NCBI GenBank assembly: GCA_002428415.1
Contig: DIWI01000088.1
Location: forward strand, 11,649 to 75,648
Direction of reading: 5' to 3'
Length of the DNA: 64,000 nt
DNA from: Clostridiaceae bacterium UBA6110
GTDB taxonomy: Bacteria > Bacillota > Clostridia > Clostridiales > Clostridiaceae
Made by a program: the position numbers and the translations under genes. Below the pieces are notes generated by a model that was given only the letters and a program-made list of their open reading frames with translations, was not told where the DNA came from and ran no database searches. Positions 26,104 to 34,492 of this stretch are shown piece by piece (the stretch's first letter is position 1; the number at the start of each line of letters is the position of its first letter).

Positions 26104-27588
26104 ATGTTAACTTTCTTGGTTGGACTTGCAATTCTGTTAGTAGGTGGAATGGCTTACGGAAAGTATTGCGAAACAGTTTTCGGACCTGATGACAGAGAGA
26201 CACCCGCGGTAGCAAAGGCAGACGGAGTTGACTTCGTCGTAATGAAAAAATGGAAGAACAGCCTTATAGAGCTTCTGAACATAGCAGGTACAGGACCGAT
26301 CCTCGGGCCTATACAGGGAATACTGTTCGGGCCTATCGCCTTCATAACCATACCTGTAGGCTGCGTACTCGCCGGATCACTTCATGACTATTTCTCAGGA
26401 ATGATATCAATGAGAAACGGCGGAGCACAGATGCCAAAGCTCATACAGAAGTACCTTGGAAAGGGCGTCTTCAATGTATACAACATAGTAGTATGGATAC
26501 TCATGCTTCTTGTTGGAGCAGTTTTCGTATACACTCCTGGTGACCTCATAGTAAATGAGCTTATCGGACAGAAGCCTCTGTTCGAGAATCCTACCACCTG
26601 GATAGTATATGCATTTATATTCGTATATTACCTGATAGCTACACTTTTCCCGATCGATCAGATCATAGGAAGGGTATACCCTATATTCGGAGCGATACTC
26701 ATATTCTCAGCAATTGGAATATTTGCAGGAATCATGCTTGACGGCGGAGCAAACCTTCAGAACCTTGATTTTGCTCACCTGTTCGGAAACCATCCTTCAA
26801 AGCTTCCGTTCGTACCGGTATTCTTCATAACAGTAGCATGCGGAATCATGTCAGGCTTCCACTCGACACAGGCTACCCTGATAGGCAGAGCCGTAAAGAG
26901 CGAGAAGGAAGGCAGAATGACATTCTTCAACATGATGCTTGTTGAAGGCTTCATAGCAATGTGCTGGGCAGCCGGTGCCATGATACTCTTCGGAAGAGGA
27001 ACAGACATAAAGACTGGCGCGACACTCATGATCGGTCTTGTTTCAAGGGAATTCCTCGGACCTATAGGCGCAATATTTGCAATAGCAGGCGTAATAGTAC
27101 TTCCGATAACTTCAGGAGACACAGCATTCAGGTCACTCAGACTCATGCTTGCTGAAACCTTCCACATCGACCAGGTCAACTACACTAAGAGAATATCTCT
27201 TACAGCAGGCATATTCATACCAGCTATAGCCATACTCTACTATGCAAAGTCAAACACAGCTGGATTCAACATCCTCTGGAGATACTTCGCATTCACTAAC
27301 CAGACAATAGCGGTATTCGCACTTGCGATGATTTCAGTATACCTTCTCATCCACGGGAAGAATTACCTCATATCGCTTATTCCTGGAATGTTCTACTGCT
27401 TCGTTGTCACTAGCTACATAATCCACGCTCCGATAGGCTTAGGTCTTGAAAGCAAGCTTGGAATGGACCCTAACAGCTACATGGCTTCGTACATAGCAGC
27501 AGGTGTTCTGACAGCAGGATATGCCCTGTTCATCAGGACATATGGAACAAAGCAGAAGGAAAAGATACTCAACACAGTAATCGAGTAG
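26104..27588 (+). CDS. cstA: carbon starvation CstA family transporter
   Basis: A 494-residue membrane protein with many hydrophobic segments and CstA family motifs: NIAGTGPILGPIQGILFGPIAF split over residues 59-80, GSLHDYFSGMIS near 93 and IMSGFHSTQATL near 250. This short form (without the long C-terminal part of E. coli CstA) is common in Clostridia. Family members import pyruvate or peptides; which applies here is open. AAGGGGG lies ahead of the ATG. Confidence 0.92.
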   Translation: MLTFLVGLAILLVGGMAYGKYCETVFGPDDRETPAVAKADGVDFVVMKKWKNSLIELLNIAGTGPILGPIQGILFGPIAFITIPVGCVLAGSLHDYFSGMISMRNGGAQMPKLIQKYLGKGVFNVYNIVVWILMLLVGAVFVYTPGDLIVNELIGQKPLFENPTTWIVYAFIFVYYLIATLFPIDQIIGRVYPIFGAILIFSAIGIFAGIMLDGGANLQNLDFAHLFGNHPSKLPFVPVFFITVACGIMSGFHSTQATLIGRAVKSEKEGRMTFFNMMLVEGFIAMCWAAGAMILFGRGTDIKTGATLMIGLVSREFLGPIGAIFAIAGVIVLPITSGDTAFRSLRLMLAETFHIDQVNYTKRISLTAGIFIPAIAILYYAKSNTAGFNILWRYFAFTNQTIAVFALAMISVYLLIHGKNYLISLIPGMFYCFVVTSYIIHAPIGLGLESKLGMDPNSYMASYIAAGVLTAGYALFIRTYGTKQKEKILNTVIE

Positions 27589-27602
27589 TATAGGTTTTCC
27601 TT

Positions 27603-27628
27603 GGGACCGTCAATATGACGGTCCCTTT
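27603..27628 (+). terminator. terminator after cstA
   Basis: GGGACCGTCA / TGACGGTCCC, perfect ten-pair stem with loop ATA, followed by TTT. 14 bases after the stop. Confidence 0.85.
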
Positions 27629-27726
27629 GCATTCACCGGAAATGCGAAAAGTGAGGTATTCTGAAGCTTTCTCATTCAATACAAAGTATAATGTAATCAT
27701 AAATCGATGTTTTGGCAGGTGATAGT

Positions 27727-28209
27727 ATGGTTTGGATAGTTACAGGAGGGATTGACAAGGGCAAGACCGCAAGGGTTATGGTCCTTTGGGCGGACCTGAA
27801 GGATCTTGGATATGACGGGATCGTTTCTCTCAAAGTATTCGAAGGGGATGAATTAAAGGGATATACACTTAAGCGGCTTTCTGACGGTACAGAAAGGATG
27901 CTTGCAGTCAGGGAGGAATCCAAGGTCTTTAGGCTTCAGTCAGGGAATCTGTACTTTGATCCCGATGCATTCGAATGGGCTGACGAAGTAATTGATGAGA
28001 TATGCAAGGATCCGAGGTGCGAAGGAATAATCGTAGATGAGATAGGCCCATTGGAGCTGCGCGGCATGGGCTTGTATGATGCATTCACGGAGGCTCTCCT
28101 GTGCGGCAAGGATGTCATTGCCGTAGTCAGGAAAAGCTCGCTGGAAGATGTCCTTGAGAATTTCGAGATAGAGGAATTCGTCCTTATGGATGTGGAGGAA
28201 GAGCAATGA
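27727..28209 (+). CDS. NTPase, THEP1-like P-loop protein
   Basis: A 160-residue P-loop protein similar to the NTPase_1/THEP1 family: TGGIDKGKTARV near residue 6 as Walker A, and GIIVDEIGPLELRG near 103 as Walker B with the family-typical EIGP-L-E sequence. Such enzymes hydrolyse nucleotides; in some genomes they lie beside molybdenum or tungsten genes, and here a tungsten-enzyme module lies 4 kb downstream. ATG 27727 has CAGGTGA ahead. It overlaps thpR as ATGA. Confidence 0.8.
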   Translation: MVWIVTGGIDKGKTARVMVLWADLKDLGYDGIVSLKVFEGDELKGYTLKRLSDGTERMLAVREESKVFRLQSGNLYFDPDAFEWADEVIDEICKDPRCEGIIVDEIGPLELRGMGLYDAFTEALLCGKDVIAVVRKSSLEDVLENFEIEEFVLMDVEEEQ

Positions 28210-28745
28210 GGATCTTCATTGGAATTGACTTCGGTGAAGGACAAAAGGAAGCGATAATTAAGGTGCAGGACAGCCTCAGGAACATTGCCCAAGGAAGGTT
28301 CACACGGGTTCAGAATTTTCATCTGACACTGAATTTCCTTGGTGAAGTCGATGAAGCAAAGCTAAGTGATGTATTCAGAGCTGCTGATGAGGCTGCTGCT
28401 GAAAACAGTTCATTTCCTATTGCATTAGGAAAGCTTGGCCAGTTTCCGTCAGGGAGAAAGAAGATAATATGGCTTGGAATTGATGGCAGCAGAGAGCTTC
28501 ACGACCTATATGACAGGCTTTCGGAAAAATTAAATAAGCTTGGCTTCAGGAAAGAAGAGAGACCATACTCCCCTCACCTGACGCTTGCGAGGGAAGCAAA
28601 GCTTGAAAAGCCACTCGACATGGTTGATGTTTCGCCTCTTTCAGGAATAGGTATGGCAGTAGTCAGTGAGATTACAGTATTCGAGAGCACCAGCCGCAGC
28701 GGTGTCCTTGAATATTTGCCGCTTCATTCTGCAAAGCTCCTCTGA
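28206..28745 (+). CDS. thpR: RNA 2',3'-cyclic phosphodiesterase (2H family)
   Basis: A 179-residue two-histidine phosphoesterase with both catalytic HxT motifs: FHLTLNFLGEV (about 38) and SPHLTLARE (about 122). These enzymes open 2',3'-cyclic phosphates or ligate RNA in vitro. The length is normal. Translation is coupled to the NTPase gene by an ATGA overlap. Confidence 0.92.
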   Translation: MRIFIGIDFGEGQKEAIIKVQDSLRNIAQGRFTRVQNFHLTLNFLGEVDEAKLSDVFRAADEAAAENSSFPIALGKLGQFPSGRKKIIWLGIDGSRELHDLYDRLSEKLNKLGFRKEERPYSPHLTLAREAKLEKPLDMVDVSPLSGIGMAVVSEITVFESTSRSGVLEYLPLHSAKLL

Positions 28746-28804
28746 TGTCCGTTTAGTGGTATACCTGTCCTGATATCCTAAGGATTATGAAAGGATGTGG
28801 TTGT

Positions 28805-29857
28805 ATGGGAGAGCGAGACCTTTACAGAGGATGCCTTCTGGGAGGAGCAATAGGCGATGCTTTGGGATATCCCGTTGAATTCATGAGCCGGGATATGATT
28901 CTCAGGAAGTTCGGGAAGGACGGGATAAATGACCTTTTCATTTCTAAAGGCGGAAAAGCCCTGATTTCAGATGACACCCAAATGACTCTCTTCACGGCTG
29001 AAGGAATAGTTTGCAGCGAAACACTGAGGAGACAGGGCAAAATGAGCGAACCTTCCGATGAGGTTTTCAGTGCATATGGAAGATGGCTGTTCACTCAGGG
29101 AGAAAAGAGGCTGGAGCCTGATATGAAAGGCTGGCTTATTGACCATGTGGATCTCCATAACAGGAGGGCACCAGGCAAAACATGTCTGCAGTCACTTCTG
29201 TCCGGCATGAAGGGGACATGGCAGTCTCCTCACAACTGGAGCAAGGGCTGTGGAGGAGTAATGAGGACTGCACCAGCAGGCCTGTTCTATGAAAAAGGTG
29301 AAGCATTTCTTAAGGGTGTTGAATTTGCTGCTATAACACATGGACATCCATCCGGATATCTTCCAGGCGGTGCGTTGGCATTCATGATTGCCTCGTTAAT
29401 ATCGGGCTCTGTTATAAGAGAGGCGGCTGAGGAGGCTATTGAGGTACTTGAGTCCTGGGATGGATGCCAGGAAACAGCGTCAAAGCTCAGACTGTCAATA
29501 AATCTTGCAGGTTCCGAAACTGATGATGTGGAAGCAATAGCGAGAATCGGAGAAGGCTGGGTAGGAGACGAGGCCCTGGCGATTTCAACATATTGTGCCA
29601 TAAGGCATGGAAGTGACTTCAGAAAAGCTCTTGCAGCTTCAGTCAATCACAACGGTGACAGCGACAGCACCGGCTCGATAACAGGGAACCTGCTTGGAGC
29701 AAGGTATGGGGTTGAAGCAGTTCCAGCAGGCTGGATAGATCCTCTGGAGATTAAGGATGTAATATTGAGGGCGGCTGACGACCTTTATGATCGCTATACA
29801 GGCACGCCTGACTGGAAAATACGATACGGGATGGGCAAGAAATCAGTCAATCTGTAA
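28805..29857 (+). CDS. ADP-ribosylglycohydrolase family protein
   Basis: A 350-residue all-helical hydrolase of the DraG/ARH family: GCLLGGAIGDALGYPVEF at the start, SDDTQMTLFTAEG near 57 with metal-binding Thr/Asp/Asp, and the C-terminal NHNGDSDSTGSITGNLLGA with the second metal ligands. It would remove ADP-ribose from a protein or small molecule; the target is unknown. No DraT-like transferase is seen nearby. ATG 28805 is preferred over ATG 28787 because AAAGGA lies 9 bases ahead. Confidence 0.92.
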   Translation: MGERDLYRGCLLGGAIGDALGYPVEFMSRDMILRKFGKDGINDLFISKGGKALISDDTQMTLFTAEGIVCSETLRRQGKMSEPSDEVFSAYGRWLFTQGEKRLEPDMKGWLIDHVDLHNRRAPGKTCLQSLLSGMKGTWQSPHNWSKGCGGVMRTAPAGLFYEKGEAFLKGVEFAAITHGHPSGYLPGGALAFMIASLISGSVIREAAEEAIEVLESWDGCQETASKLRLSINLAGSETDDVEAIARIGEGWVGDEALAISTYCAIRHGSDFRKALAASVNHNGDSDSTGSITGNLLGARYGVEAVPAGWIDPLEIKDVILRAADDLYDRYTGTPDWKIRYGMGKKSVNL

Positions 29858-29870
29858 TTGGAGGACTCAA

Positions 29871-30140
29871 ATGACTAAGAAGACATTCATCATGAGAGGA
29901 AAGGAAAGGCAGGAATTTCTGGAATACTTCGCAAGGCTTGGTGGTATATCCTCGAACGGACCTGATGGGCGTATGCTTTTCAAAGGCGAAGGCTGGATGG
30001 CGGAAATCGGCCCTCAGACAGTATACATGCTAAAAACAATAGCGTTTCCCGAGGTCGAGGTAACCATTGAAGCGGAGGATAAAGTCTTCGAAGGTATGCT
30101 GAAGGATTACCGGATCAGGTTCCTGACAGCTGGGGGTTGA
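29871..30140 (+). CDS. small protein ending in Gly-Gly, resembles the C-terminal domain of MoaD-related proteins
   Basis: An 89-residue soluble protein starting MTKKTFIMRGKERQEFLEYF, then RLGGISSNGPDG, KGEGWMAEIGPQ, FPEVEVTIE and ending RFLTAGG. I do not recognise it with certainty. The layout resembles the DUF1952-type C-terminal domain of MoaD-related proteins, and the Gly-Gly end is like ubiquitin-fold sulfur carriers. The nearby tungsten aldehyde oxidoreductase and MoaD genes make a cofactor role possible; this is an inference. GGAGG lies 6 bases ahead of ATG 29871, 13 bases after the ADP-ribosylglycohydrolase gene. Confidence 0.7.
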   Translation: MTKKTFIMRGKERQEFLEYFARLGGISSNGPDGRMLFKGEGWMAEIGPQTVYMLKTIAFPEVEVTIEAEDKVFEGMLKDYRIRFLTAGG

Positions 30141-30245
30141 ATCTTTGTACCGTAATGGAACGGTTTGCGTTGTAAGTTAGAGACATTTGCTGTAAACTTG
30201 GAGTATATGCTTCAAGTTTTTTTTCTATCGCCGGAGGTGGGTTTG

Positions 30246-32201
30246 TTGGAAGAACAGTCATATGGCACAACTGATGCCAGGGTACCTGAAATAAAGGACT
30301 ATATCGAAAGATCCCATGAAAGATGCAGGAGATACAAGGTCGGAAGCGACAGGGTATATTCAAGGCGTATCCTTGAGGGACGCGAGCTGTTCGATAAGCT
30401 GGAGGAAAACAACAGCCTCATACTGACCGCAGCTCCTTTCATAAACAATCTTCATGAGTTCGTAAGGGGCTCTGATTTCTTCACTATACTTACTGACAGG
30501 GAAGGATGCATACTCTCTGTAATAGGCGATGAGAACATTCTGACAGAAGCCTTCTCCTTCCATATGGTTCCAGGTGCATACATGGATGAAAGAAGCATCG
30601 GGACAAATGCCATGGGTACCTGCATCGAGGAGAGGACTCCGCTTCAGGTATCAGGAAGCGAACATTTCGTCAGCGTATACCACAGGTGGACGTGCTCAGC
30701 TTCACCGATCTGGGATCCTGATGGAAACCTCATCGGGTCACTTGACCTTACAGGCTACAGCGATGGAGTTCATTCCCATACGTTAGGCATGGTGGTAGCT
30801 GCCGCCCATTCCATAAGCAAGATGATGGAATCCGAGAAGTCCAAGAGCGAACTTTCTGAAAAGCAGCTGTTCCATGAGGCGATACTCGACACCTTCCAGG
30901 TTGGGGTCGTTGTAATGGACATCAATGGAAATATAGACATGACGAATAACATGGCGTGCGACATGTTCGGATACGACAAGGACGACATGAGGAGAATCAA
31001 TGCCCGGAAGCTTCTCAGGGACTGGGATTCCATACGAAGGAGCCTCATTGAGGATGGCACGGAATACGAGGCTGATACTGACGTATTTTCAAGGAAGAAC
31101 AGACTGCAGTACAATGTAAGCATCTACAGACTCACACGAGGGAAATACGATTCCATTGTAATGGTCCTTAAGGAAGTCAGGAAACAGAGGAAGCTTGCTG
31201 AGAAGCTCATGGGCAGAAGGGCAATCTACACCTTTGAAAAGATAATAGGACAGGACCCGAACTTCGTAAAGGTACTGGACCTTGCAAAGAAAATTTCTGA
31301 CAGCAAATCCACAGTGCTTCTCATGGGTGAAAGCGGAACCGGAAAGGAGCTATTCGCCCAATCCATACACAACAGGTCTACACGTTCAAGGGAGCCGTTC
31401 ATAGCACTCAATTGCGGTGCCATACCGAGAAACCTGATCGAATCGGAGCTGTTCGGATATGAGGAGGGTGCTTTCACCGGAGCAAAATCCAAGGGAATGC
31501 CGGGAAAGTTTGAGCTTGCAGACGGAGGGACCCTGTTCCTTGATGAGATAGGGGAAATGCCCATCGACCTGCAGACAAGGCTCTTAAGGGTAATCGAGGA
31601 GGGCACTGTCTCAAGGATCGGAAGCATTCATGACAATGTTGTAAATGTAAGGGTCATCGCAGCTACCAACAGGGAGCTTAGGGATGAGGTCGAAAAGGGC
31701 TCGTTCAGGAAGGATCTTTATTACAGACTGAATGTACTTCCTCTGAGGCTTCCGGCTCTCAAGGAGAGAAGGTCGGACATTCCGATACTTTTCGACTTCT
31801 TCATGGGAAGGGTATCCAGAAAGCACAACAAGAAGAGGATTGACCTTTCAAGAGACCAGATGGACAGGCTCATGGATTATGACTGGCCTGGAAACATAAG
31901 AGAGCTCGAAAACTATGTAGAGCTTATAGTAAATACTGAGAATATTCCTGATATTTTCGAACTTAATCGTGGAAAAGGCGATATCCCAAGTTCAGGTTCA
32001 TCAGGTCCTTCAAGAAGAGTAGCATGCCTCGGTGAAATAGAGAAGGAACATATCCTCTTTATGCTGGAGCATGAGGACTGGAACATATCGAAGGCTGCAA
32101 AAGCACTTGAGATTGGCAGGAATACCCTTTATCGAAAGCTTGAGGCATATGGACTCGATGTATCAATACGGGACAAGGTCCCAGAATGGAACACTAAATA
32201 A
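30246..32201 (+). CDS. sigma-54-dependent transcriptional activator, AcoR-like
   Basis: A 651-residue enhancer-binding protein: N-terminal GAF-like sensor (about 40-190), PAS domain (about 215-320), AAA+ core with Walker A GESGTGKELF (about 361), the sigma-54-contact loop GAFTGAK (about 409) and DEIGEMP Walker B, and a C-terminal Fis-type HTH (SKAAKALEIGRNTLYRKL). TTG 30246 is chosen because GGAGG at 30233 is 8 bases ahead; the frame stays open upstream to 30165. It is followed by a terminator, a dyad and a sigma-54 promoter for aor, which is its obvious target. Confidence 0.93.
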   Translation: MEEQSYGTTDARVPEIKDYIERSHERCRRYKVGSDRVYSRRILEGRELFDKLEENNSLILTAAPFINNLHEFVRGSDFFTILTDREGCILSVIGDENILTEAFSFHMVPGAYMDERSIGTNAMGTCIEERTPLQVSGSEHFVSVYHRWTCSASPIWDPDGNLIGSLDLTGYSDGVHSHTLGMVVAAAHSISKMMESEKSKSELSEKQLFHEAILDTFQVGVVVMDINGNIDMTNNMACDMFGYDKDDMRRINARKLLRDWDSIRRSLIEDGTEYEADTDVFSRKNRLQYNVSIYRLTRGKYDSIVMVLKEVRKQRKLAEKLMGRRAIYTFEKIIGQDPNFVKVLDLAKKISDSKSTVLLMGESGTGKELFAQSIHNRSTRSREPFIALNCGAIPRNLIESELFGYEEGAFTGAKSKGMPGKFELADGGTLFLDEIGEMPIDLQTRLLRVIEEGTVSRIGSIHDNVVNVRVIAATNRELRDEVEKGSFRKDLYYRLNVLPLRLPALKERRSDIPILFDFFMGRVSRKHNKKRIDLSRDQMDRLMDYDWPGNIRELENYVELIVNTENIPDIFELNRGKGDIPSSGSSGPSRRVACLGEIEKEHILFMLEHEDWNISKAAKALEIGRNTLYRKLEAYGLDVSIRDKVPEWNTK

Positions 32202-32207
32202 TATGCT

Positions 32208-32238
32208 CAACCGCTCCATTATGGAGCGGTTGTTTTTT
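32208..32238 (+). terminator. terminator after the sigma-54 activator gene
   Basis: CAACCGCTCCA / TGGAGCGGTTG, perfect eleven-pair stem, loop TTA, six T. It separates the activator from the aor transcript. Confidence 0.92.
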
Positions 32239-32240
32239 AG

Positions 32241-32276
32241 CTGAAATGTAAACCATTGCAATTCAAACGTTTTCAG
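32241..32276 (+). promoter_or_regulatory. candidate activator-binding dyad upstream of the sigma-54 promoter
   Basis: CTGAAA (32241-32246) and TTTCAG (32271-32276) are symmetric about the palindrome ATTGCAAT (32255-32262). The site lies about 30 bases upstream of the -24 element. TTCAAACGTTTTCA (32262-32275), inside it, also matches 12 of 14 cre positions. Confidence 0.45.
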
Positions 32277-32288
32277 GCTTGGCAATAT

Positions 32289-32305
32289 TTGGCATGATTC
32301 TTGCT
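32289..32305 (+). promoter_or_regulatory. sigma-54 (-24/-12) promoter of aor-moaD
   Basis: TTGGCATGATTCTTGCT has the invariant GG and GC exactly 10 bases apart and matches the TGGCACG-N4-TTGCT consensus nearly fully. It lies 37 bases ahead of the aor start codon, directly behind the gene for a sigma-54 activator. Confidence 0.88.
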
Positions 32306-32341
32306 AATATATTAGTACAGAACAACCATAGGAGGGATCAT

Positions 32342-34147
32342 ATGTCAAACTATTACGGATACCAGGGTACAGTACTGAGGGTCGACCTGACTGCAGGAAC
32401 AGTCAAGAAGGAACAGCTTAATCTTGATGATGCAGTTAAGTTCCTTGGGGGAAGAGGACTTGGCACTAAGATGCTCATTGATGAGATCGATGCTAACGTA
32501 GACGCTCTCAGTCCTGAGAACAAGCTTATCTTCGCAGCAGGACCACTTACAGGAACCAATACCCCAACCGGCGGCAGGTACATGGTAATAACCAAGTCAC
32601 CTCTTACAGGAACGGTTGCAAGCTCGAATTCAGGCGGATTCTTCGGCGCAGAGATGAAGTTTGCCGGCTATGACATGATAGTCCTTGAAGGAAAATCAGA
32701 AAAGCCAGTATACCTGAACATAGTTGATGACGAAGTTGAGATAAAGGATGCTTCAGGGCTTTGGGGAAAGCTTGTTGCAGATACCACTGATACTCTCGAA
32801 GGAATCCATGGCGAGAAGGTAAAGGTAGCATGCATAGGACCGGCAGGCGAAAGAATGTCACTCATGGCTGCAGTCATGAACGACAAGGGAAGGGCAGCAG
32901 GCAGGTCAGGAGTCGGTGCCGTAATGGGATCGAAGAACCTTAAGGCTATCGTTGTCAAGGGATCTAAGAAGGTAGAGGTCAAGGATCCTGCAATGCTCAA
33001 GGAAGTATTTGCAAGATGCACCAAGAAGATCAGGGATAACGGCGTTACCGGACAGGGACTTCCTGCATACGGAACTGCAGTGCTCGTAAACATAATCAAC
33101 GAGAATGGCGTACTGCCAACCAAGAATTTCCAGGAGTCACAGTTCTCCTTTGCTGAAGAGATAAGTGGAGAGACTCTTGCTGAGAAGTATCTTACAAGAA
33201 AGGACCCATGCTTCAGATGTCCGATAGGCTGCGGAAGATATTGCGAAGTTGACGACATAAAGGGACAGGGACCAGAATACGAGACAGTATGGGCTTTCGG
33301 CTCTGACTGCGGAGTAAAGGACCTTCCAGCTGTAATTAAGGCTAACTACTGGTGCAACGAGTACGGACTTGACACAATTTCCGCTGGTGCAACCATAGCA
33401 GCTGCAATGGAGCTTTATCAGAGAGGCTATATCAAGAAGGAAGAGCTTGGCGACGGACCTGAGCTGGTTTGGGGAAGCGCTGAGGCCATAGTGGAATGGA
33501 CAAAGAGAATGGGAGCGGTAGAAGGCTACGGTGCAAAACTTGCTGAAGGCTCATACAGGCTTTGCGACAGCTATGGTGTTCCAGAATATTCAATGACAGT
33601 TAAGAAGCAGGAGCTTCCTGCATATGACTCAAGAGGAATACAGGGACACGGAATTTCCTATGCAACTTCAAACAGAGGCGGATGCCATGTAAGAGGATAC
33701 ATGATCTCCCCTGAGATACTTGGACTTCCAGAGAAGCTTGACAGGTTCACACTTGAAGGTAAAGCAGAATGGACCAAGATATTCCAGGATTTCACAGCGG
33801 CTATAGATTCGTCAGGACTTTGCCTGTTCACATCCTTTGCTATGGGTGCAGACGACTATGCTGACCTCATAAACGCTATCACCGGCTCTACATACACTGG
33901 AGCTGAATTCATCGAGGCAGGCGAGAGAGTATGGAACCTTGAGAGAGTATGGAACATGAAGGCAGGCATAGCTGCATCAGAGGATACACTTCCAAAGAGA
34001 CTTCTTGAGGAGCCGATTGCTGAAGGACCATCAAAGGGCTGGGTAACCAAGCTTAATGAGACTCTTCCTGAGTACTACAAGGTCAGAGGATGGTCGGAGG
34101 CTGGAGTTCCATCGGAAGACAAGCTTTCAGCACTTGGACTGAAGTAA
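32342..34147 (+). CDS. aor: aldehyde ferredoxin oxidoreductase (tungsten-bispterin type)
   Basis: A 601-residue AOR family enzyme that oxidises aldehydes to acids with ferredoxin, using a W-bis-pyranopterin and one [4Fe-4S] cluster. Visible: N-terminal GGRGLGTKML and GPLTGTNTPTGGRYM pterin-binding region, RSGVGAVMGSKNLKAI near 185, the cluster motif CFRCPIGC (about 290-297) and the distal Cys in SSGLCLFTSF. I chose ATG 32342 with GGAGGG ahead; the frame opens 63 bases earlier, inside the promoter. Controlled by the sigma-54 promoter; forms an operon with the MoaD-type gene. Confidence 0.94.
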   Translation: MSNYYGYQGTVLRVDLTAGTVKKEQLNLDDAVKFLGGRGLGTKMLIDEIDANVDALSPENKLIFAAGPLTGTNTPTGGRYMVITKSPLTGTVASSNSGGFFGAEMKFAGYDMIVLEGKSEKPVYLNIVDDEVEIKDASGLWGKLVADTTDTLEGIHGEKVKVACIGPAGERMSLMAAVMNDKGRAAGRSGVGAVMGSKNLKAIVVKGSKKVEVKDPAMLKEVFARCTKKIRDNGVTGQGLPAYGTAVLVNIINENGVLPTKNFQESQFSFAEEISGETLAEKYLTRKDPCFRCPIGCGRYCEVDDIKGQGPEYETVWAFGSDCGVKDLPAVIKANYWCNEYGLDTISAGATIAAAMELYQRGYIKKEELGDGPELVWGSAEAIVEWTKRMGAVEGYGAKLAEGSYRLCDSYGVPEYSMTVKKQELPAYDSRGIQGHGISYATSNRGGCHVRGYMISPEILGLPEKLDRFTLEGKAEWTKIFQDFTAAIDSSGLCLFTSFAMGADDYADLINAITGSTYTGAEFIEAGERVWNLERVWNMKAGIAASEDTLPKRLLEEPIAEGPSKGWVTKLNETLPEYYKVRGWSEAGVPSEDKLSALGLK

Positions 34148-34157
34148 GGAGGAACCA

Positions 34158-34382
34158 TTGGACCTTACGATAAGGCTGTTCGCCACACTGCGTGAAAACA
34201 GGGGTAAGATTCTTAACCTTGAGGTGTCGGAGGGTGAATCCATCCGTACAATACTCGGCTCCATGGGAATCATGGAGGAGGATGTGGCAATACTGCTTAG
34301 AAACGGAAGGGATGCATCTCTTGATGATTTTCCTGAGGATAAGGACACGCTTTCAGTTTTCCCGCCAGTAGGCGGGGGCTGA
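34158..34382 (+). CDS. MoaD/ThiS-type sulfur carrier protein
   Basis: A 74-residue ubiquitin-fold protein: LTIRLFATLRENRG at the start and the C-terminal FPPVGGG tail whose last glycine is adenylated and thiocarboxylated in MoaD. It supplies the dithiolene sulfur of the pyranopterin. Its place 10 bases after aor points to a dedicated carrier for the tungsten cofactor. TTG start with AAGGAGG 7 bases ahead. Confidence 0.9.
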   Translation: MDLTIRLFATLRENRGKILNLEVSEGESIRTILGSMGIMEEDVAILLRNGRDASLDDFPEDKDTLSVFPPVGGG

Positions 34383-34394
34383 AGACAATAGAGG

Positions 34395-34421
34395 ATCCGG
34401 GCGATGCCCGGATTCTTTCTT
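34395..34421 (+). terminator. terminator after aor-moaD
   Basis: ATCCGGGC / GCCCGGAT with loop GAT, followed by TCTTTCTT. Confidence 0.82.
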
Positions 34422-34430
34422 GTATGGTGA

Positions 34431-34460
34431 TTGAAGTGACTGCCCTAAAGGATATATAAT
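34431..34460 (+). promoter_or_regulatory. sigma-A promoter of the M20 amidohydrolase gene
   Basis: TTGAAG (34431-34436) and TATAAT (34455-34460), spacer 18. Transcription would begin near 34467, leaving a short leader with GGGAGGGG ahead of the gene. Confidence 0.7.
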
Positions 34461-34492
34461 CAGTGTAATTGAATTTGAAGGGAGGGGTATAT

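Noticed and set aside
32279..32341. N-terminal extension of the aldehyde oxidoreductase
   Set aside because: It would start ahead of the sigma-54 promoter, so the transcript would not contain it; GGAGGG precedes ATG 32342.
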